From positions 2,613 through 66,612 of the forward strand of contig NZ_LMQC01000023.1 of assembly GCF_001424485.1 (NCBI RefSeq): a DNA stretch of 64,000 bases, written 5' to 3'. A program made the translations under genes and the position numbers. Under the pieces are notes generated by a model. That model was not told the DNA's origin, did not search any database, and saw nothing but the letters and a program-made list of their open reading frames with translations. Shown here piece after piece: positions 60,100 to 64,000 of this stretch. This DNA comes from Modestobacter sp. Leaf380 (lineage in GTDB: Bacteria; Actinomycetota; Actinomycetes; Mycobacteriales; Geodermatophilaceae). How positions within the stretch are numbered: position 1 is the stretch's first letter; the number at the start of each line of letters is the position of its first letter.

Positions 60100-61218
60100 A
60101 TGACCAGCACGGCGATCCAGCCCACCCCCCAACCGGGCCTGTTCGGCAGCGCCGACGACAGGCGACTGGCCGTGGCCACCATCGGCCCCAACTGGTTCGC
60201 CTCGGTCATGGGCACCTCCATCGTGGCCACCGCTGCAGCCACCCTGCCCGTCACCGTCCCGGGCCTGCAGGTCCTGGCACAGGTGGTGTGGGTGATGGCC
60301 GGGGTGCTGCTGCTGGCCGTCTCGGCCGCCACCCTCGCGCACTGGCATTACCACCCCGACACCGCCCGTGGGCACGCCGACAACCCGGTCATGGCGCACT
60401 TCTACGGCGCCCCACCGATGGGCCTGCTGGCCTTCGGCGTCGCCACCCACCTCGTCGGCGCCGACCTCATCGGCGCCACCGCAGCACTGTGGGTGTTCGC
60501 CGTCCTGTGGGTCGCCGGCACCGTCTACGGCCTGGTCACCGCCGTCGGCCTCCCGTACCTGGTCTTCACCCGCCACGACGTCGCAGAGGACGCCGCGTTC
60601 GGTGGGTGGCTGATGCCCGTCGTCCCGCCCATGGTGTCCGCGGCCACCGGCGCCCTGCTGGTCCCCGAACTGCCCGCCGGACAGCTGCGCACCACCCTGT
60701 TCACCCTGTGCTGGTCGATGTTCGGGCTCTCGCTGCTGGCCAGCCTCGTGGTGATCACCTTGGTGTGGGGCCGACTGGCCCGGCACAAGATCGGCGCCGC
60801 CGCCATGGTGCCCACGCTGTGGATCGTGCTCGGCCCGTTGGGCCAGTCGATCACCGCCGCGAACAACCTGGGCAGCCAGGCCCACCTCGCCGTCCCCGAG
60901 CCCTACGCCACCGCCTTCCAGGCCATGGGGCTGGTCTACGGGCTCCCGGTGTGGGGGTTCGCGCTGATGTGGGCCGGCATCGCCCTCGCCGTCACCGTCC
61001 GCACTGCCCGGGCGCACCTGCCCTTCACCCTCACCTGGTGGTCCTTCACCTTCCCCGTCGGCACCGTCGTCACCGGCACGTCCGGGCTCGCCCTGCACAC
61101 CGGCGAGACCTTCCTGCAGGTCGCGGCCGTCATGCTCTTCGCCGCGCTGCTGGGGGCCTGGGCGACAGTCGCCCTGCGCACGGCGCGCGGGGTCCTCACC
61201 GGGGCCCTGCTGCGCTGA
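60100..61218 (+). CDS. TDT family transporter (SSU1/TehA-like, sulfite or C4-dicarboxylate exporter)
   Basis: This 372-residue protein has ten membrane helices with GPNWFASVMGTSIVATAA at the start, HWHYHPDTARGHADNPVMAHFYGAPP and the internal FTRHDVAEDA. These match the SLAC1/TehA/Mae1/SSU1 family. Beside a sulfur oxidation operon, sulfite export is attractive. The ATG at 60100 is used. It diverges from the UDG-LysR genes and is probably regulated by the LysR. Confidence 0.85.
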   Translation: MTSTAIQPTPQPGLFGSADDRRLAVATIGPNWFASVMGTSIVATAAATLPVTVPGLQVLAQVVWVMAGVLLLAVSAATLAHWHYHPDTARGHADNPVMAHFYGAPPMGLLAFGVATHLVGADLIGATAALWVFAVLWVAGTVYGLVTAVGLPYLVFTRHDVAEDAAFGGWLMPVVPPMVSAATGALLVPELPAGQLRTTLFTLCWSMFGLSLLASLVVITLVWGRLARHKIGAAAMVPTLWIVLGPLGQSITAANNLGSQAHLAVPEPYATAFQAMGLVYGLPVWGFALMWAGIALAVTVRTARAHLPFTLTWWSFTFPVGTVVTGTSGLALHTGETFLQVAAVMLFAALLGAWATVALRTARGVLTGALLR

Positions 61219-61605
61219 CCGTCGACCCCCGGGACATGCCAGGCACCCGACTGGGCCGGACCCGGGCGTCGCCTGGCAGGACAGCCAGTTCCGGCCCACA
61301 GAATGGGCCTCGGACGCGCAGCGGAGCTCTATCCACGGTTCCCGCAGTCACATCCGACCAGCCCGCTCCTGACACCACTGCACCACGGACGATCCATGCA
61401 CATCGGGGACGACGACCGTCGGAGCCGAGCACTGCATCGACCCCGCAGACCAGGGCCCTAGCGGTTTCGGACCTAGTTGTGACACGGAATCCGTCGATCC
61501 ATATACGGGGGTTTGTGAGCCGCTGGGCGATCGCTCGTGCAGGGCGATCTCGACTTGACCCTTCGTAGAAGACCTAGTTGCAGCCTGTTGGTCTACTCTC
61601 TGCGT
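61219..61605. other. Intergenic region with repeats
   Basis: About 390 bases with no gene. It contains direct-repeat copy 2 (61489-61510), 32-bp repeat copy B (61511-61542) and two copies of GACCTAGTTG at 61470 and 61571. The ArsR promoter lies at its right end. Confidence 0.5.
61489..61542. repeat. Composite repeat: direct-repeat copy 2 followed by 32-bp repeat copy B
   Basis: 61489-61510 matches 58007-58028 (19 of 22). 61511-61542 matches the reverse complement of 46815-46846 (27 of 32). The two repeat types abut here. Confidence 0.65.
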
Positions 61606-61995
61606 ATGGATGCGGAAAGCAGATCAGTGCAGCCGGTCCTGCCCGCCGATCAGGTGGACCTGGCCGTCGAGGTGTTCCGGATGCTGTCCGATGCGACCCG
61701 TATCCAGCTGTTGTGGGCCCTCATCGGCCAGGAGCTCTCGGTCAACGAGCTCGCCGACCACGTCGGCAAGACCCCGGCCTCGGTCTCCCAGCACCTGGCC
61801 AAGCTGCGCATGACCCGTCTGGTGCACACCCGCCGGGAGGGAACCTCGGTGTTCTACCGGCTAGAGAACCACCACATTGCCCAGCTGGTGACCGACGCCG
61901 TCTACAACGCCGACCACGCCACCGCCGCCATCCCAGACCACCACCGCGCAGAGGTCACAACCCTCCCGCCCCGCACCGAGAAGGCCCCCTCGTGA
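61606..61995 (+). CDS. ArsR/SmtB-family metal-responsive repressor
   Basis: This 129-residue winged-helix regulator has VEVFRMLSDATRIQLLWAL, the recognition helix VGKTPASVSQHLAKLRMT and the wing HTRREGTSVFYRL. C-terminal histidines (ENHHIAQLV, ADHATAAI, DHHRAE) suggest an alpha-5 zinc, nickel or cobalt site, with no cysteine-rich arsenic site. The ATG at 61606 is chosen over the frame from 61537. It overlaps the CDF gene by four bases (GTGA). Confidence 0.92.
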   Translation: MDAESRSVQPVLPADQVDLAVEVFRMLSDATRIQLLWALIGQELSVNELADHVGKTPASVSQHLAKLRMTRLVHTRREGTSVFYRLENHHIAQLVTDAVYNADHATAAIPDHHRAEVTTLPPRTEKAPS

Positions 61996-63077
61996 GCACC
62001 CACCCTGAACCCCACGACCACCCGCACACCGGCGACGACCACGACCACGACGACCACAGCGACCACGCCCGCGGCGAGCACGGCCACGACCACCCGACCG
62101 GCCTGAAGGGGTTCGTGCTGGGGATCTTCCGGCCACACAGCCACGACTCGGCCGACTCCATCGACTCCGCCCTGGAGTCCAGCACCGAGGGCATCCGCGC
62201 CCTAAAGATCAGCCTGGTCGTGCTGCTGCTGACCGCGGTCGCCCAAGCCATCGTCGTCTGGTTCACCGGCTCGGTCGCGCTCCTGGCCGACACCGTGCAC
62301 AACTTCTCCGACGCACTGACCGCCGTCCCGCTGTGGATCGCGTTCCTGCTCGGCCGCCGCGCCGCCTCCCGCCGCTACACCTACGGCTACGACCGGGCCG
62401 AGGACCTCGCCGGGGTCTTCATCGTCGCGATGATCGCCCTGTCGGCGGTGCTGGCCGGCTACGAGTCCATCCGTCGCCTGCTGGACCCCCAGCCCATCAA
62501 CAACGTCGGCGTCGTCATCGCCGCCGGCCTCATCGGCGCAGCCGGCAATGAACTCGTCGCCCTCTACCGCATCCGGGTCGGGCGCCGCATCGGCTCCGCC
62601 GCCCTCGTCGCCGACGGCCTGCACGCCCGCACCGACGGCTTCACCTCACTGGCCGTCGTCGCCGGGGCTCTCGGGGTGCTCGCCGGATTCCCGCTTGCCG
62701 ACCCACTGGTCGGTCTGGCCATCACCATTGCCATCCTGTTCGTCCTCAAGAGCGCAGCCCGCGACATCTACCGGCGCCTCATGGACGCCGTCGAACCCGA
62801 CGTCCTCGACACCGCCGAGGCCAGCATCCGCGCCACCCCAGGCGTACTGGACGTCGAACGGCTCCGCGTCCGCTGGACCGGCCACCGCATCCGCGCCGAG
62901 ACCGCCATCACCGTCGACCCCACCCTGACCATCACCGCCGGGCACGACATCGCCGTCGACGTCCACCACCGGCTGCTGCACGACGTCCCCAAGCTCGTCG
63001 ACGCCACCGTCCACGTCAGCCCCGCCACCGCCGACCACGACCCGCACCACGCACTCGCCCACCACAGTACCACCTAG
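61992..63077 (+). CDS. Cation diffusion facilitator (CDF) metal efflux protein
   Basis: This 361-residue exporter has a His/Asp-rich N-terminal tail (HDHPHTGDDHDHDDHSDH), six membrane helices and the metal site in LLADTVHNFSDALTAVPLW and ADGLHARTDGFTS. The C-terminal cytoplasmic domain is present. HNFSD and HARTD fit zinc-, cobalt- or nickel-exporting members. The GTG at 61992 overlaps the ArsR stop. Together they form a metal-inducible efflux operon. Confidence 0.93.
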   Translation: MSTHPEPHDHPHTGDDHDHDDHSDHARGEHGHDHPTGLKGFVLGIFRPHSHDSADSIDSALESSTEGIRALKISLVVLLLTAVAQAIVVWFTGSVALLADTVHNFSDALTAVPLWIAFLLGRRAASRRYTYGYDRAEDLAGVFIVAMIALSAVLAGYESIRRLLDPQPINNVGVVIAAGLIGAAGNELVALYRIRVGRRIGSAALVADGLHARTDGFTSLAVVAGALGVLAGFPLADPLVGLAITIAILFVLKSAARDIYRRLMDAVEPDVLDTAEASIRATPGVLDVERLRVRWTGHRIRAETAITVDPTLTITAGHDIAVDVHHRLLHDVPKLVDATVHVSPATADHDPHHALAHHSTT

Positions 63078-63304
63078 AGGTCATCTGTTGACCGCCGCGG
63101 TTCGCGTCAAATGCAACAGGTAACTAGCGCCGCCATCGTCGACCGGCGGCATCATCGTCGAGACCGGCGCCACCAGCCACCGGCTGGATGACGCCCCGAT
63201 GCGCCGAGCCGCACTCGACGAGCGGTGGCCGCCAGTCCTGCCCAGTGGCTGCGTAATGTCTTGGTCCGGCCAGGGCCCGCGAAAGCAACCGTCGAGGAGC
63301 GCAG
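63078..63304. other. Short intergenic stretch
   Basis: I see no gene or strong hairpin here. The right end contains the GAGGAGCGCAG ribosome site of the next gene. Confidence 0.4.
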
Positions 63305-63724
63305 GTGAGGTGGTGGCAGGCTGCTCTCGGTGCGATGGCGGGGTTCGTACTTGTCTACCTGTTCCTGCTGGGCCTGCTCTGGCGGTATTCCCGGACGCAT
63401 CCTGAGTCGGTCTCGATGCGGGAGGCCATGCGGCTGCTGCCGGATGTGCTGCGCCTGGTCAAGCGACTCGCGGCAGACCGCTCCCTGCCGCGCACGATCC
63501 GCTTCCGCCTCTTGGCCCTGCTCGGCTATCTCGCGATGCCGTTCGATGTGGTCCCGGACTTCATCCCGGTGCTCGGGTACGCCGACGACGCGCTCGTGGT
63601 CGCTCTGGTGTTGCGCTCGGTCGTTCGGCGGGCGGGACCGGACACCCTCGACCGGCACTGGCCGGGCACCTCGCAGGGACTTGGCTTGGTCAAGCAGCTC
63701 GCGCGCGTCAGGGCAAGCCGGTAA
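63305..63724 (+). CDS. DUF1232 (YkvA-like) membrane protein
   Basis: This 139-residue protein has an N-terminal hydrophobic helix (GAMAGFVLVYLFLLGLLWRY) and the DUF1232 core RLLALLGYLAMPFDVVPDFIPVLGYADDALVVALVLRSV. DUF1232 has no settled function. The GTG at 63305 follows GAGGAGCGCAG. It lies between the metal efflux operon and the third DUF6153 copy. Confidence 0.85.
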   Translation: MRWWQAALGAMAGFVLVYLFLLGLLWRYSRTHPESVSMREAMRLLPDVLRLVKRLAADRSLPRTIRFRLLALLGYLAMPFDVVPDFIPVLGYADDALVVALVLRSVVRRAGPDTLDRHWPGTSQGLGLVKQLARVRASR

Positions 63725-63876
63725 TGCCGGACCAGTAGTGCCCGTTCCGGCCAGCGCTCCGGTCCTGTAACCGTTGATGTGCAGATCCAAATTCTGTACG
63801 GGCCGGACTGATCCGACCAGCCCACGCACTGGACGTCTCGCGATGGTGATGGATGCTCTGCACGGCGGCGACTGCT

Positions 63877-63891
63877 TACCCTGGTGGGGTA
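63877..63891. promoter_or_regulatory. Operator-like site before the third DUF6153 copy
   Basis: TACCCTGGTGGGGTA is identical to 54305-54319 and lies 24 bases before the ATG at 63916. Confidence 0.55.
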
Positions 63892-63915
63892 CCCGGTCCT
63901 GAGCCAGGAGGTGTG

Positions 63916-64000
63916 ATGCGGTCGCGGCTGATGTGGGCGCTGCTCCTGCTGGCGGCTGTCTTTAGCATGCACGGACTCAGCTGCGCCGCCGCGGACCAGG
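63916..64000 (+). CDS. DUF6153 family protein, copy 3, cut by the window end
   Basis: The first 28 codons read MRSRLMWALLLLAAVFSMHG then LSCAAADQ, closely matching the protein at 54343-54783. The upstream operator and the GGAGGTGTG ribosome site are also conserved. The gene continues beyond position 64000. Confidence 0.8.
   Translation, partial: MRSRLMWALLLLAAVFSMHGLSCAAADQ

Overview
The window is very GC-rich (roughly 70-75% by eye), with dense short-gap operons, GTG starts, GTGA stop/start overlaps and actinobacterial families (DUF6153, DUF305, NarL-type two-component genes, MtlA-like IIB domains). It looks like an actinobacterial chromosome, probably Geodermatophilaceae (Blastococcus/Modestobacter/Geodermatophilus-like). 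The family-level placement is inference from gene content, not a measured result.

Left part (1-17.2 kb): a carbohydrate or acid-sugar catabolic locus. It opens with a broken acyl-CoA dehydrogenase 3' end carrying a 100-bp tandem duplication. Then come an aldehyde dehydrogenase, an orphan MtlA-type EIIB domain, a Zn-alcohol dehydrogenase, a beta-hydroxyacid dehydrogenase and a sugar epimerase. A leftward operon follows (RbsC-like permease, binding lipoprotein, ABC ATPase fused to a second permease, SMP-30 lactonase, aldehyde dehydrogenase), then a rightward SDR-aldehyde dehydrogenase pair. A recurring motif, TGTC(A/G)GACA or GATCAGACA, lies in the promoter regions.

Centre-left (17.2-26 kb): a poorly terminated lipoprotein, a NarL/DesR-like two-component system, a methyltransferase, a DedA-like/serine-hydrolase fusion, a class A penicillin-binding protein, a cyclophilin-like lipoprotein and an oxidoreductase. 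GC-rich inverted repeats ending in GCGGGCCGG sit before the methyltransferase and PBP genes and suggest a shared cell-envelope regulon.

Centre (26-45.4 kb): a second catabolic locus: acyl-CoA ligase, SDR, sugar porter, SnoaL-like and cupin proteins, a DUF1537 acid-sugar kinase, an Asp/Glu-racemase-like protein, an IclR regulator, aldehyde and Zn-alcohol dehydrogenases, a second SDR-aldehyde dehydrogenase pair, an HpcH/HpaI aldolase, a ketopantoate-reductase-like enzyme, a second orphan EIIB domain, a bicupin, MmgE/PrpD and a dienelactone-hydrolase-like protein. Four operators with identical geometry (TATCC[CT]-N7-GGGA) precede its transcription units and appear to define one IclR regulon. Its enzyme set repeats that of the left locus, so the window seems to hold two paralogous pathways, each with an orphan phosphotransferase-like EIIB protein.

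Right part (45.8-64 kb): a genomic island. It begins at a 42-nt tRNA-Pro(GGG) 3' fragment (attR-like) and continues past the window end. It carries a RelBE pair; a persulfide/sulfur operon (CstR-like repressor, rhodanese, ETHE1-like dioxygenase-rhodanese, small Cys-rich protein, DUF2892 rhodanese, TauE); duplicated DUF6153-DUF305 modules, one decayed; an ECF sigma/anti-sigma pair; a CopB-type P-ATPase; a LysR-UDG/TDT exporter block; and an ArsR-CDF metal efflux operon. Near-identical palindromes (TACCCCCGGGGGTA and variants) precede the CstR operon, the DUF6153 copies and the P-ATPase, tying sulfur and metal genes into one likely regulon.
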